From: Microcella sp.
GTDB taxonomy: Bacteria > Actinomycetota > Actinomycetes > Actinomycetales > Microbacteriaceae
Assembly (NCBI RefSeq): GCF_019739195.1
Contig: NZ_JAHHDS010000003.1
Coordinates: 1 to 64,000 of the forward strand
Length of the DNA stretch: 64,000 nt
Direction of reading: 5' to 3'
In this document: piece by piece, positions 43,246 to 52,385 of the stretch
Layout: every line of letters begins with the position of its first letter
Position numbering within the stretch: position 1 is the first letter of the stretch
Position numbers and translations under genes: made by a program
The notes under the pieces: model-generated
Told to the model about the DNA's origin: nothing
Database searches by the model: none
The model's input: only the letters and a program-made list of their open reading frames with translations

Positions 43246-44822
43246 CACGACTGCTCGCGTCGCACGAGGAGGCCAGCGAGCAGCACGCTCGCGAGCCCGA
43301 AGAGGATGACGCCCCACTCGAGCGTGCGCCCGAGGGCGTGCGCCGGCGTGACCGTGTCGCTCAGCGGAACCTGCTGCACCATCGTGCCGGCCTCAAACCG
43401 CGGCACGCTGTCGAGCGTCGAGCCGTCGGGCAGCACGATCGCGGTGGCACCCACGGTTGAGGCGTGCACGACTGTGCGGCCAGATTCGATCGCGCGCAGC
43501 CTCGCGATGGCCAACTGCTGCAAGCCTTGGTCAGTGGGGCCAAAGTCAGCGTTGTTGGTCGGGGCGAGCAGAATCTGCGCCCCTTCGTTCAGCTGCCGGG
43601 CGACCAGGTCGTCGCTCACGATGTCGAAGCAGATCGAGATGCCCGCGATGACCCCTTCAAGATCGACCACGGTGTCGCGCTCACCGAACGAGAAGTCGCG
43701 GGGCACGAGATCGAACAAGTCGGGGGCGAGCGGGTAGAAGAAGTCGCGCGCAGGAAGATACTCGGCGAAGGGCACGGGATTCACCTTGTCGTACTGATCG
43801 ATGGCGCCGTTGCCGGCGCTCCACAGCAGCACAGAGTTGAAGCTTCGGTCGGTCGGCTCATCGTAGGTGATCGTGCCGACGACGACCGGAGCGTCGAGCC
43901 GCTCGCTGACCAGGTCGAGCACCGACGCGGCATCAGCGTTGCGCAACGGGTCGAGATCGCTTGCATTCTCGGGCCACACGACGACGTCGAGGTCGAGCCC
44001 TTGGTCGAAGAGGGGTGCGGTCGCGTCGTAGTGGTCGCGCAGAATTTCGCCGCGCTCGTAGGCGGCGAACAGCCCTGAGTTCGAGTTGCCCTGCACCGCG
44101 GCCACACTCAGGGTTCCGTTCGTGGCGATCGGCACGGCCGGCCACACGAGCAGCGCCGCGGATGCTCCTGCCAGCGCGATGCTGCGGCGCAGCATCCCGA
44201 CCTCGCGCTCGATCGCGACGGTGACGATCGCTGCCGCCACCCACGCGAGCAGAAAGGTGAGCCCCGAGAAGCCGAGCCAGCCAGCCCAGTGCGAGAGCGG
44301 ACCCTCTGCCTGGCTGTGCGCGAGGCGGCCCCAGGCGAAGCCGCCCCAGGGAAAGGTGCTCGCGACGACCTCGCGGGCTGTCCACAACGCGGCGACGACT
44401 GCCGGCGCCAGCACGAGCCGCCCCGCAATGCTGGGCCAGGCTCGCGGCACCCAGCGCCAGGCCAGCATGATGAGCACCCCGCCCATGGAGGTCCAGACCA
44501 CCATGACGAGCGTCAGTGCGAGCCAGGGCACGACGCCCAGGTACACCGTGAGCCACTCGATGAGCGTGCCGTAGAACGTGAAGCCGCTGAGCGCTCCGAC
44601 GAGCAGCGCACCGCGGATGCTACGGCCCCGCAGACTCGCGAGCACCAGGACGGTGCCGACAATGGTGAGCGGCCACCAGCCGAGGTCGGGATACCCGAGA
44701 TCCATCAGCCAGCCGCCCGCGATGGCGGTGAGCACGGCGATGCCGAGGGGCAGGGGCGGGGCGGTGGTGGTCGCGACGGGCGCTGCGGGGCGCACAGTCG
44801 CCACGCTCGTCGTCTCCGTCAC
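43245..44822 (-). CDS. lnt: Apolipoprotein N-acyltransferase
   Basis: This 525-residue integral membrane enzyme adds the third acyl chain to lipoproteins. About six N-terminal membrane helices are followed by a periplasmic carbon-nitrogen hydrolase domain and a last helix. The catalytic triad is visible as Glu in VVWPENAS, Lys in DKVNPVPF and Cys in SICFDIV. The GTG at 44822 is chosen because TAAGAT (44831-44836, minus strand) lies 8 nt upstream. Substrates could include the CtaC and FKBP lipoproteins encoded here. Confidence 0.92.
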   Translation of the reverse strand: MTETTSVATVRPAAPVATTTAPPLPLGIAVLTAIAGGWLMDLGYPDLGWWPLTIVGTVLVLASLRGRSIRGALLVGALSGFTFYGTLIEWLTVYLGVVPWLALTLVMVVWTSMGGVLIMLAWRWVPRAWPSIAGRLVLAPAVVAALWTAREVVASTFPWGGFAWGRLAHSQAEGPLSHWAGWLGFSGLTFLLAWVAAAIVTVAIEREVGMLRRSIALAGASAALLVWPAVPIATNGTLSVAAVQGNSNSGLFAAYERGEILRDHYDATAPLFDQGLDLDVVVWPENASDLDPLRNADAASVLDLVSERLDAPVVVGTITYDEPTDRSFNSVLLWSAGNGAIDQYDKVNPVPFAEYLPARDFFYPLAPDLFDLVPRDFSFGERDTVVDLEGVIAGISICFDIVSDDLVARQLNEGAQILLAPTNNADFGPTDQGLQQLAIARLRAIESGRTVVHASTVGATAIVLPDGSTLDSVPRFEAGTMVQQVPLSDTVTPAHALGRTLEWGVILFGLASVLLAGLLVRREQS

Positions 44823-44830
44823 GAGGGGCA

Positions 44831-44836
44831 ATCTTA
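44831..44836 (-). promoter_or_regulatory. Putative -10 element for leaderless lnt-ppm
   Basis: TAAGAT on the minus strand ends 8 nt before the lnt GTG, in the 37-bp gap after helY. Confidence 0.5.
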
Positions 44837-44859
44837 GGCGAGCGCGCGAAGAGCGCCGC

Positions 44860-47292
44860 TCAGGCGACCGAGCTGTAGGCGACGATGCCGCGGCGGATCG
44901 CGTCGAGCGCGCTTCGGGCGGTGCGACCGACCTGTCCGTCGGCGACGAGAGAGATCTGGTCGAGCAGATCGATCGTCTGCTTGGACCAGCGCACGAAGTC
45001 GCCCGCGGCGAGATCGGCATCGCGCAGCACGGCGTCGAGCGCGCCGCCCGCGGCCCACCGGTGCATCGGCAGGGCCAGGGTCGTGGCGAGCGGCTCGCTG
45101 CCCGGCAGGCGATGCTCGCGCTCGAGGTCATCGAGGCGGGCCCACAGCTCTTGCGTGCGCTCGAGCGCGGGCCGGAAGGCGCCTCGGGGCAGTGCATACT
45201 CGGGCGCCTGCCCGTCGTCGCGGCGCGCTTCGAACACGATGGCGCTCGCCATGGCGGCCATCGAGGGCACGTCGAGGTCTTTCCACACTCCGCGCCGCAG
45301 GCTCTCGGCGACGAGCAGGTCGCGCTCGCCGTAGATGCGCCGCAGCGATCGGCCATGCACGGTGAGCCCGAGCCGTCCGTGATCATCGGTGCGCAGGTAG
45401 TCGAGCTCGGTCAAAATTTCAGTGATTCGGTCGAACACGGCCGCGACGGCTCCTGTACGGCCCGAGATCTGCCGGCTGACCTTGTCGGTGTCTTTCTTCA
45501 ATCGCCACCAGCGCTCAGCCCAGCGGGCGTGCGATTCGCGATCAGAGCATCCGTGGCACGGGTGCTTGCGCATGCTCACTCGCAGGCCTTCGATCTGCTT
45601 CTGCCGCCGCAGCCGGTCGGCCTTCTCGCCGGGCTCCCCCGCGCGCTTCGTGCCGCGCTCGAGGTCGCTCAGCTGCCGTCGCAGCGCGGAGTACTGCTCG
45701 AAGTCGCCCAAGTGGCAGGTCATCGAGTTGGCGTACCCCGCGAGGGCCTCTTCGTTCTTGCGCACCGTGCGCGCCAGGTCGACGACGGCTCGGTCTGCCT
45801 GAAACTGCGCGAAGCTCGACTCGAGAATCTCGCGCGTGCGCTGTCGGCCGAACTGCTCGATCAGATTGACGGCCATGTTGTAGGTCGGCCTGAAGCTCGA
45901 GTTGAGCGGGTAGGTGCGGCGCGAGGCGAGCGAGGCGACCGCTTGCGGGTCGAGGCCGGGCGTCCACTGGATGACCGAGTGGCCCTCGGTGTCGATGCCG
46001 CGTCGCCCGGCGCGGCCCGTGAGCTGGGTGTACTCCCCCGGCGTGATCGGCACGCGGGCCTCGCCGTTGAACTTCTCGAGCTTCTCGAGCACGACCGTGC
46101 GCGCAGGCATGTTGATGCCGAGAGCGAGCGTCTCGGTCGCGAAGACGACGCGCAGCAGCTTCTTCTGAAAGAGCTCTTCGACCACCTCTTTGAACGCGGG
46201 TAGCAGCCCGGCGTGGTGCGCGGCGACGCCGCGCTGCAGACCGTCGAGCCACTCCCAGTAGCCGAGCACGGCGAGATCATCGTCGCGCAGTGTGCGGCAG
46301 CGCTCTTCGACGATCTGGCGGATCTCGTCGCGCTCGGCCTGGTCGGTGAGTCGCAGGCCCGACCGCACGAGCTGGCGCACAGCGGCGTCGCAGCCCGCAC
46401 GGCTGAAGATGAAGAAGATCGCGGGTAGCAGGCTGCGCGAGCCGAGCATGGCGACGATCTCTGATCGATCGGCACGCCCCTCCCCTGCCGGCCGCTTTTC
46501 CCAGCGTCGAGGGTGGTGCTGCCGCCCCTTGTGGGGCGTGTGGCCGCCAGCGCGGGCGAGTTGCATGAGCTCGGGGTTGACGCGGTTCGTCGCTGCTTTG
46601 CCCGACGAGTCGAACAGGTCGACGAGTTTCGAGCGCACAAGCACGTGCTGGTCGAGCGGTACCGGCCGGGTCTCGCTGACGATCACATCGGTGTCGCCGC
46701 GCACGGCCTGCAGCCAGTCGCCGAACTCTTCGGCGTTCGAGACGGTGGCGCTGAGCGAGATCATGCGCACGTGCTGGGGCAAGTGGATGATCACCTCTTC
46801 CCACACCGCGCCGCGGAAACGGTCGGCGAGGTAGTGCACCTCGTCCATGACGACATAGGCGAGGTCGACGAGCAGGTCGCTGTCGGCGTAGAGCATGTTG
46901 CGCAGCACCTCGGTCGTCATCACCACGATGCGCGCTCGGGCGTTGATGTTCGTGTCGCCCGTGAGCAGCCCGACCTCGGCGGCGCCATACTGCGCGACGA
47001 GCTCGGTGTACTTCTGGTTGCTGAGCGCCTTCATGGGCGCGGTGTAGAAGATCTTCGCGGCGGGCTCGAACATCGCCAGGAACACGCCGAACTCGGCGAC
47101 GATCGTCTTGCCCGCGCCGGTCGGCGCAGCGACGAGCACGCTGCGACCCTGCTCGAGCGCGGCGCAGGCCGCCTGCTGAAACGGGTCGAGCTCGATCGTC
47201 AGCCCATCGCGGAACGCCCGCAAACGCGGGAGCGACTGCAGCGCTCGGGCCGCCGCGTACCGCTCAGCGGGGCTGAGGCCGGTGTCACCCAT
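44860..47292 (-). CDS. helY: HelY/Ski2-like DEVH-box helicase
   Basis: This 810-residue superfamily 2 helicase belongs to the Ski2/Mtr4-like group, thought to act on RNA. Walker A is AAPTGAGKT, the DEVH box MDEVHYLADRFRG, motif III SLSATVSNAEEF, and motif VI QLTGRAGRRGID; a C-terminal helical domain with CHGCSDRESHARW follows. The ATG at 47292 overlaps the tatC stop by 8 bp, which fixes the start. It is the last gene of the pafBC-tatAC-helY block conserved across actinobacteria. Confidence 0.93.
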   Translation of the reverse strand: MGDTGLSPAERYAAARALQSLPRLRAFRDGLTIELDPFQQAACAALEQGRSVLVAAPTGAGKTIVAEFGVFLAMFEPAAKIFYTAPMKALSNQKYTELVAQYGAAEVGLLTGDTNINARARIVVMTTEVLRNMLYADSDLLVDLAYVVMDEVHYLADRFRGAVWEEVIIHLPQHVRMISLSATVSNAEEFGDWLQAVRGDTDVIVSETRPVPLDQHVLVRSKLVDLFDSSGKAATNRVNPELMQLARAGGHTPHKGRQHHPRRWEKRPAGEGRADRSEIVAMLGSRSLLPAIFFIFSRAGCDAAVRQLVRSGLRLTDQAERDEIRQIVEERCRTLRDDDLAVLGYWEWLDGLQRGVAAHHAGLLPAFKEVVEELFQKKLLRVVFATETLALGINMPARTVVLEKLEKFNGEARVPITPGEYTQLTGRAGRRGIDTEGHSVIQWTPGLDPQAVASLASRRTYPLNSSFRPTYNMAVNLIEQFGRQRTREILESSFAQFQADRAVVDLARTVRKNEEALAGYANSMTCHLGDFEQYSALRRQLSDLERGTKRAGEPGEKADRLRRQKQIEGLRVSMRKHPCHGCSDRESHARWAERWWRLKKDTDKVSRQISGRTGAVAAVFDRITEILTELDYLRTDDHGRLGLTVHGRSLRRIYGERDLLVAESLRRGVWKDLDVPSMAAMASAIVFEARRDDGQAPEYALPRGAFRPALERTQELWARLDDLEREHRLPGSEPLATTLALPMHRWAAGGALDAVLRDADLAAGDFVRWSKQTIDLLDQISLVADGQVGRTARSALDAIRRGIVAYSSVA

Positions 47293-48091
47293 CGGCTCTG
47301 ATGCCGTACTCCGCGTTGAGCGCGGCCTCGCGCCTGGCCACACGCCTGTCGTTGAGCATCGACACACCCGCCGCCAAGAAGTACAGGCCGACCATGGGGA
47401 TCGCGAGCAGGATCATCGAGTAGACATCGGCCGCGGGCGTGGCGAGGGCGGTGAAAGTCGCGATCGCGAGAATCGCCCAGCGCCACCCCTTGAGGATGCT
47501 CGCGCCCGTCATGACCCCCGCGAAGTTGAGCATCACGAGCACGACGGGTAGCACGAAACCGATGCCGATCGCGAGCACGAGCTTCACGGCGAAGTCGAGG
47601 TAGACCCGCGCGGTCAGAAGGGTTTGGCTGTCGCTCGTGGCGAAGCTCGTGAGCAGACTCACGATGTTCGGCAGCACGAGCCAGCCGGCGGCGCAACCCG
47701 CGAGGAAGAGCGGAATCGACGCGGCCAGGAAGCCGACGGCGTAACGTTTCTCCTTCTTGTGCAGCGCGGGAACGATGAAGGCCCACAGCTGATAGAGCCA
47801 GAAGGGTGAAGCGATGACGATGCCGAGCGTGATCGAGATGATCAGTCGAGTGTCGAAGGCTTCAGAGACGGTGGTGTAGCTGATCGCGGCCTCGCGACCC
47901 TGTGCTTCGGCGACCGCGAGAATCGGCGCGCTGAGGGCAGCCCAGACGGCGTCGGCGAGAAACCAACCGCCGATCGAGGCGACCAGAATCGCCAGAGCAG
48001 ACCAGCCGAGGCGCTTGCGCAACTCGACCAGGTGCTGCCCGAGGCTCATACGGCCCTCGGGGTTCCGGGGCCGCGGCTCGCGGCCAGCCAC
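47285..48091 (-). CDS. tatC: Twin-arginine translocase subunit TatC
   Basis: This 268-residue membrane protein has six predicted helices and is the receptor for twin-arginine signal peptides. The N-terminal MSLGQHLVELRKRLGWSAL motif and FWLYQLWAFIVPALHKKEKR are typical. GTG start 3 bp after tatA. tatB is not in the operon, as is usual for actinobacteria, where it lies elsewhere. Confidence 0.95.
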   Translation of the reverse strand: MAGREPRPRNPEGRMSLGQHLVELRKRLGWSALAILVASIGGWFLADAVWAALSAPILAVAEAQGREAAISYTTVSEAFDTRLIISITLGIVIASPFWLYQLWAFIVPALHKKEKRYAVGFLAASIPLFLAGCAAGWLVLPNIVSLLTSFATSDSQTLLTARVYLDFAVKLVLAIGIGFVLPVVLVMLNFAGVMTGASILKGWRWAILAIATFTALATPAADVYSMILLAIPMVGLYFLAAGVSMLNDRRVARREAALNAEYGIRADG

Positions 48092-48094
48092 GTG

Positions 48095-48346
48095 CTACTT
48101 GGAGGCTGAGGAGTCAGTGCCCTCGGTGCTCGCTGAGGGCGACGCGGGTGCCTGCGCAGGAGCGGGCGTCGACGTCGTCTCGGCCGCTGCGGGAGCATCC
48201 TCGTCTTTGTTCTTGATCTCCTTCTTGAAGATCGTCATCGACTGGCCGAGGCTGCGGGCGAGCTGGGGAAGCTTCGGGGCGGCGAACAGAAGAATCACTA
48301 CCAGGAGCAGAATGAGGCCGGTCCAGCCTCCGAGATTTGCCGGCAT
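48095..48346 (-). CDS. tatA: Twin-arginine translocase subunit TatA
   Basis: This 83-residue protein has one N-terminal helix ([20 protein letters not shown]), a hinge, the amphipathic segment [19 protein letters not shown] and an acidic/Pro tail. It forms the export pore with TatC. TAGACT (48386-48391, minus strand) in the pafC-tatA gap could give tatAC its own promoter with a 33-40 nt leader. Confidence 0.95.
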   Translation of the reverse strand: MPANLGGWTGLILLLVVILLFAAPKLPQLARSLGQSMTIFKKEIKNKDEDAPAAAETTSTPAPAQAPASPSASTEGTDSSASK

Positions 48347-48385
48347 GTTGCTCTAGTCCTTCGGTCGACGGGTGAAGAGGTCGTC

Positions 48386-48391
48386 AGTCTA
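48386..48391 (-). promoter_or_regulatory. Putative -10 element of tatAC-helY
   Basis: TAGACT on the minus strand lies 39 nt before the tatA ATG in the 101-bp gap after pafC; AGGAC precedes the start codon. Confidence 0.35.
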
Positions 48392-48447
48392 GCGCGATGG
48401 CCTTGACCGCACCTGCGAGCCGCGCCATGGCGCGGAAGGCAGCTTCG

Positions 48448-49416
48448 TCACGCCGAGTCAGCATCGAGCGCGGCACGAGCCCACGCTGCGACGGCACGGC
48501 GGGCGTCGGCGGGTTCGAGAACCTCGACGCCGCCAGCCAATCGTGCCGCGATGCGGCCGAGAATGCCGGGGTGCGAGATCGCCAAGGTGACCAGAGCGCG
48601 ATCTCCCTCGATGCGTACGGCGTCGTCAGGACCGCGGTAGTCGGCGATGAGCGGAAGCCCGACAACCGGTAGCGCGATCGTGACTCTCTGGTCTGCACCG
48701 CTGCTGCGGAACAGCTCGTCAGAATCAGCGTCTGACGTGTGCGCGTCGGCGTCGCCGAGCAGCTCGACGCTCGCGATACGGTCGAGCAGAAATGTGCGCT
48801 CGGCTTCGCGGGTGAGGCACCACCCTCGCAGGTACCAGGCATCATCGACGCCGTCGAGACGGATGGGATCGACGTCACGCAGCTCGCGGTCGCCCCGGGT
48901 CGTCACGTAGTCGATTCGTACTCGTCGGCTCTCGGCGATCGCGGCACCGAGCTGCCGGTGCACGGCGTCGACCGCACCAGCGCGCACGGCGAGTGGGGCG
49001 GGCGTCGACGAGGCTCCGCGCGCGAGCTTCGCCATGAGCGCGGTGACATCGACGCGCGCGGCGAAGTCGGGCAGTGCCGCCACGCGCTGAAGGCCGGCGA
49101 GCAGCGCCGCTGCCTCACGGGCGGAGAACCGCGGCTTGTCGTCCATGGGCGCGGCGCGAAACCGGATCAGGTCGCGCTGCTCGAAGTCGTCCCAGTCGAT
49201 GTCGAACAGGGTTTCGTGCGTGTAAGTACCGTCGGCCCCGGGCGTGCCACTCATGGCGATGAGCGTCACGGCCTTGCGCATCTGCTCGGGCGAGATACCG
49301 AAGTGCTCGGCAGCGTCGGTGACGGTAACGCGCACCTGGTCGATGAGGTAGGGCACGAGCGACAGCAGGAAGGTGAGCTTGTCGGTCGCCCGCGGCGGCG
49401 TCGGGCGCTCAGCCAT
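48448..49416 (-). CDS. pafC: PafC, WYL-domain transcriptional regulator
   Basis: This 322-residue protein pairs with PafB to activate the LexA-independent DNA-damage response in mycobacteria. An N-terminal helix-turn-helix (TVTDAAEHFGISPEQMRKAV), a middle WYL domain (VRIDYVTTRGDRELRDVDPIRL, WYLRGWCLTREAERTF) and a C-terminal WCX-like extension are visible. Its ATG overlaps the pafB stop by 8 bp. The imuA' promoter in this window carries a matching target motif. Confidence 0.93.
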   Translation of the reverse strand: MAERPTPPRATDKLTFLLSLVPYLIDQVRVTVTDAAEHFGISPEQMRKAVTLIAMSGTPGADGTYTHETLFDIDWDDFEQRDLIRFRAAPMDDKPRFSAREAAALLAGLQRVAALPDFAARVDVTALMAKLARGASSTPAPLAVRAGAVDAVHRQLGAAIAESRRVRIDYVTTRGDRELRDVDPIRLDGVDDAWYLRGWCLTREAERTFLLDRIASVELLGDADAHTSDADSDELFRSSGADQRVTIALPVVGLPLIADYRGPDDAVRIEGDRALVTLAISHPGILGRIAARLAGGVEVLEPADARRAVAAWARAALDADSA

Positions 49417-50398
49417 GAGCCTGCACCACGCTCTGCCAGCGGGCCCGCACGGCGTCGCGCACCGCCGCAGGTTCTACCACGCGCACGTCGGCGCCGAACG
49501 CCGCAAGCTCGTCGGCGAGAATGTCAAGATCGGTCGCGTGCACGACAAGTCGGCCGTCGGCCTCTGTCGTGCCCGGCCGGTTACGCAGCACCACGTCGGC
49601 CTCGCTGCCTGGTCGAGCAGCGACCGTCGCAACGGTCGACTGCCACAGGGCCTCGAGCTCGGCGAGCACGTGCACGGGCTCGTCGGCGCCGGGCCGGTGG
49701 GTGGCTGGTGAACTGGTTGACTCGACCACGCTGACGATGCGGCGCAGCAGGAACGTGCGCGCAGCATCCGCCCGGTCATCGTGCGCATGCAGGTGCCAGC
49801 GTCCCTCGTGATAGACCAGAGCGAGCGGAGAGACCAGGCGGCGCTCGGCCAACGGCTGACCGGGCTTGAGGTAGTCGAACGACACCTGCTGGCCGCGGTC
49901 GATCGCGGCGCTCAGCGGCTCATAGGCGGCATCACGCGTGCGAATCGTCGGCGCGAAACCGATGACGTTGTCGTCGATGCGCAAGCCCAGTGACTGCAGC
50001 TTGGTGAGTGCGCGGCGTGAGTCGGTCGACAGCGAGCCCTCGCGCCATACCTGAGCGGCGAGCGTCAATAGCGCATACTCTTCGGCCGAGAACTCGAGGT
50101 CGTCGGGCAGCTGGTATCGCGACGGCGGAATGCGATAGCGCTGCAGCTTGGTGTCGCCCTCGGCGCCGCGCTCGTCAACGGTTTCGAGCGGCACCCCGAG
50201 GTCGCGCAGGTCTTCTTTGTCGCGCTCGAACTGTCGCTCGAGACTCGCGTGATCGCCGCCCTGCTCGTAGCGCGCCGCATACCCGGTGACAGTCGAGAGA
50301 ATCTCGGCCTTCGTCAGGCCCTGCTCGGTCGCGAGCAGCGCCAGCACGAGGCTGAACAGCCGCTCTTCGACCGGAACCTTGCGTGCCTCGTCGGCCAC
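49409..50398 (-). CDS. pafB: PafB, WYL-domain transcriptional regulator
   Basis: This 329-residue partner of PafC has an N-terminal HTH region (EERLFSLVLALLATEQGLTKAEIL), a WYL domain (VSFDYLKPGQPLAERRLVSP, GRWHLHAHDDRADAARTFLL) and a C-terminal extension. The GTG at 50398 is 8 bp after the FKBP stop; the long open frame further upstream is not protein-like and belongs to the FKBP region. The usual neighbours pafA, pup and dop are absent. Confidence 0.92.
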   Translation of the reverse strand: MADEARKVPVEERLFSLVLALLATEQGLTKAEILSTVTGYAARYEQGGDHASLERQFERDKEDLRDLGVPLETVDERGAEGDTKLQRYRIPPSRYQLPDDLEFSAEEYALLTLAAQVWREGSLSTDSRRALTKLQSLGLRIDDNVIGFAPTIRTRDAAYEPLSAAIDRGQQVSFDYLKPGQPLAERRLVSPLALVYHEGRWHLHAHDDRADAARTFLLRRIVSVVESTSSPATHRPGADEPVHVLAELEALWQSTVATVAARPGSEADVVLRNRPGTTEADGRLVVHATDLDILADELAAFGADVRVVEPAAVRDAVRARWQSVVQAHG

Positions 50399-50406
50399 GA
50401 GGCGCT

Positions 50407-51402
50407 CTAGCCCTCGATCCCGAGGATGTCGACGACGAAGACCATCGTCGAGCCTGCGGGAATCGTGGCCGGTGACTGGCCCTCGGGGTAGCCGAGCTCG
50501 GGCGGGATCACGACGATGACCTGCGAGCCGACAGTCGCTCCGATGAGGCCCGCCGCGAGGCCGGGCACGACACCGTTCGGGTCGTCTTCGAAGCTCGCGA
50601 TCGTGAAGGTCACGGGCGCGGCGCGCTCCCAGCTCGAGTCGAAGATCGTCTTCGTGTCCCACAGCAAACCCGTGTAGTGCAGCACGGCGCGGTCGCCCTC
50701 GGCGATCGGAGTGCCGTCGCCGCGCACCAGGGTGTGAGCGCGCAATTCGGTCGGCGGCTCTTCGTCGGGAATCGTGACGCCCGGAATGCCGTCGGGCGTG
50801 GTCACAACGGCAGGAATGCCTGATGCACCGAGCTGCGGAGTGCCGGTCGCCCGACCCAGGTATGCAGCCTGCACGTCGAAGACGAGCACAACGGGGTCGG
50901 CCTCGGCGAGACCCGCCTCGTCGACAGGACCACCGAAGACATCGCCGACGGTGCCCGTGACCGCGAAGCGCGAACCGACGGTCGCGCACTGCAGTGACTC
51001 GGCCAGCAGGTCGACGTCGGCGCCGGCCGTGCGACGCAGCGGCGCCTGCGCGTCGTCGTACGAGCTCTGCGTGATGAGGTCGCCCGAGACGGCCGAGAAC
51101 AGACTGACCTGAAAGTCGACGATCTGTCCGGCGGCGATCTCATCGCCTTCCCCCGCGTCGATCACAGCACTCTGCGGCGTCTCCGAGCGCAGGGGTGTCG
51201 GGAAGTCGACGGTCGGAGCCGAACCGAACGCGCCACTCGCCGAGACGAGAGCTGCGTTCGCGCCCTCCGGCACGACGGGCACGCAGGCGTCAGAGCCCAC
51301 GGGGCTCGTGCAGGCCACGAGCGAGCCGGCGAGAGCCGTCGCGAGAAGCAGGGCTGAAGCTGTGCGCGCAGAGCGCCGGGGAGTCGCAGTCACACCTGTC
51401 AC
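50407..51402 (-). CDS. FKBP-type peptidyl-prolyl isomerase lipoprotein
   Basis: This 331-residue protein has a lipoprotein signal (lipobox LVACT), a degenerate first FKBP-like domain (about 75-180, GDEIAAGQIVDFQVSLFSAV) and a recognisable C-terminal FKBP domain (about 230-330, GDRAVLHYTGLLWDTKTIF, GVVPGLAAGLIG, VVIPPELGYP). It would assist folding of exported proteins at the outer face of the membrane. Its GTG overlaps the trmI stop (GTGA). Confidence 0.88.
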   Translation of the reverse strand: MTGVTATPRRSARTASALLLATALAGSLVACTSPVGSDACVPVVPEGANAALVSASGAFGSAPTVDFPTPLRSETPQSAVIDAGEGDEIAAGQIVDFQVSLFSAVSGDLITQSSYDDAQAPLRRTAGADVDLLAESLQCATVGSRFAVTGTVGDVFGGPVDEAGLAEADPVVLVFDVQAAYLGRATGTPQLGASGIPAVVTTPDGIPGVTIPDEEPPTELRAHTLVRGDGTPIAEGDRAVLHYTGLLWDTKTIFDSSWERAAPVTFTIASFEDDPNGVVPGLAAGLIGATVGSQVIVVIPPELGYPEGQSPATIPAGSTMVFVVDILGIEG

Positions 51403-52385
51403 TCTATCGGGCGGCGCACCGACTTCTCGGCGAGGGCCTGCGCCTCACGGGCGGCCTTGCGCAGCCGCTTGTCACTCGCCTGACGGTCACCCACCGCACC
51501 CGGAGTCCACAGCTCGACATCCTCATCGCCGTGCTCGGTCTTCGAGCCGCGCTTGGCCTTAACAAAGCGCCCGGCGCCCGGTGCGAGGCGTCGCGCCGTC
51601 AGCAGAAAGCCCGTGTGGGCGACCATGCGGTGATCGGGCCGCACCGAGAGGCCGTCGACGTTCCAGCCGCGCACCATGGTCTCGGTCGAGACGGGCTCGG
51701 TGAAGGTCTCGGTATGACGGATGGCCTCCGCCACCCGCGATAACTGCGTGGCCGTGGCGACGTACACGAGCAGCACTCCCCCGGGCGTGAGCGCCTCGGC
51801 GACGGCGTCGAGGCACTCCCATGGCGCGAGCATGTCGAGCACAGCGCGATCGGCCGTGCCAGCGGGAACGACGGTCGGCAGAGCATCCTGCAGGTCGCCC
51901 AGCGTGATCGTCCAGTTCTCGGGGCGCGCGCCGACGAAGGCGCTCACGTTGCCCTCGGCGATCTGCGCGAACTCTTCGCGTCGCTCGAACGAGAACAGGT
52001 GGCCCTGCTCACCGATCGCGCGCAGCAGCCACATGCTCAGTGCGCCCGAACCGACGCCTGCCTCCACGATGCGTGCGCCCGGAAAGATGTCGGCCTGCGC
52101 CAGAATCTGGGCGGCATCCTTCGGGTAGATGATCGCCGCACCGCGCGGCATCGACATGACGAAGTCGGTCAGCAGCGGGCGCAGCGCGAGATAGGCAACG
52201 CCCTGCGAATTCTCGATGACACTGCCGTCGGGCAGGCCGATAAGCGCATCATGCTGCAGCACCCCTCGATGACTGTGGAAGGCGTTGCCCGCTTCGAGGG
52301 TCACGGTGTTGAGCCGGCCCTTCGGGTCGGTCAGTTGCACTTGGTCGCCCTCGACGAACGGGCCGCTCTGGCGACGCTGGGTCAT
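51399..52385 (-). CDS. trmI: tRNA (adenine-58-N1)-methyltransferase TrmI
   Basis: This 328-residue enzyme makes m1A58 in the T loop of tRNAs using S-adenosylmethionine. The SAM motif is VEAGVGSGALSMWLLRAIG, with LLDMLAPWE-type catalytic region (AVLDMLAPWECLDAV) and an N-terminal small beta domain. The start codon overlaps the HAD stop (ATGA), and its stop overlaps the FKBP start. This leaves no room for the Mpa/Dop/Pup/PafA genes often found after trmI in actinobacteria. Confidence 0.94.
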   Translation of the reverse strand: MTQRRQSGPFVEGDQVQLTDPKGRLNTVTLEAGNAFHSHRGVLQHDALIGLPDGSVIENSQGVAYLALRPLLTDFVMSMPRGAAIIYPKDAAQILAQADIFPGARIVEAGVGSGALSMWLLRAIGEQGHLFSFERREEFAQIAEGNVSAFVGARPENWTITLGDLQDALPTVVPAGTADRAVLDMLAPWECLDAVAEALTPGGVLLVYVATATQLSRVAEAIRHTETFTEPVSTETMVRGWNVDGLSVRPDHRMVAHTGFLLTARRLAPGAGRFVKAKRGSKTEHGDEDVELWTPGAVGDRQASDKRLRKAAREAQALAEKSVRRPIE

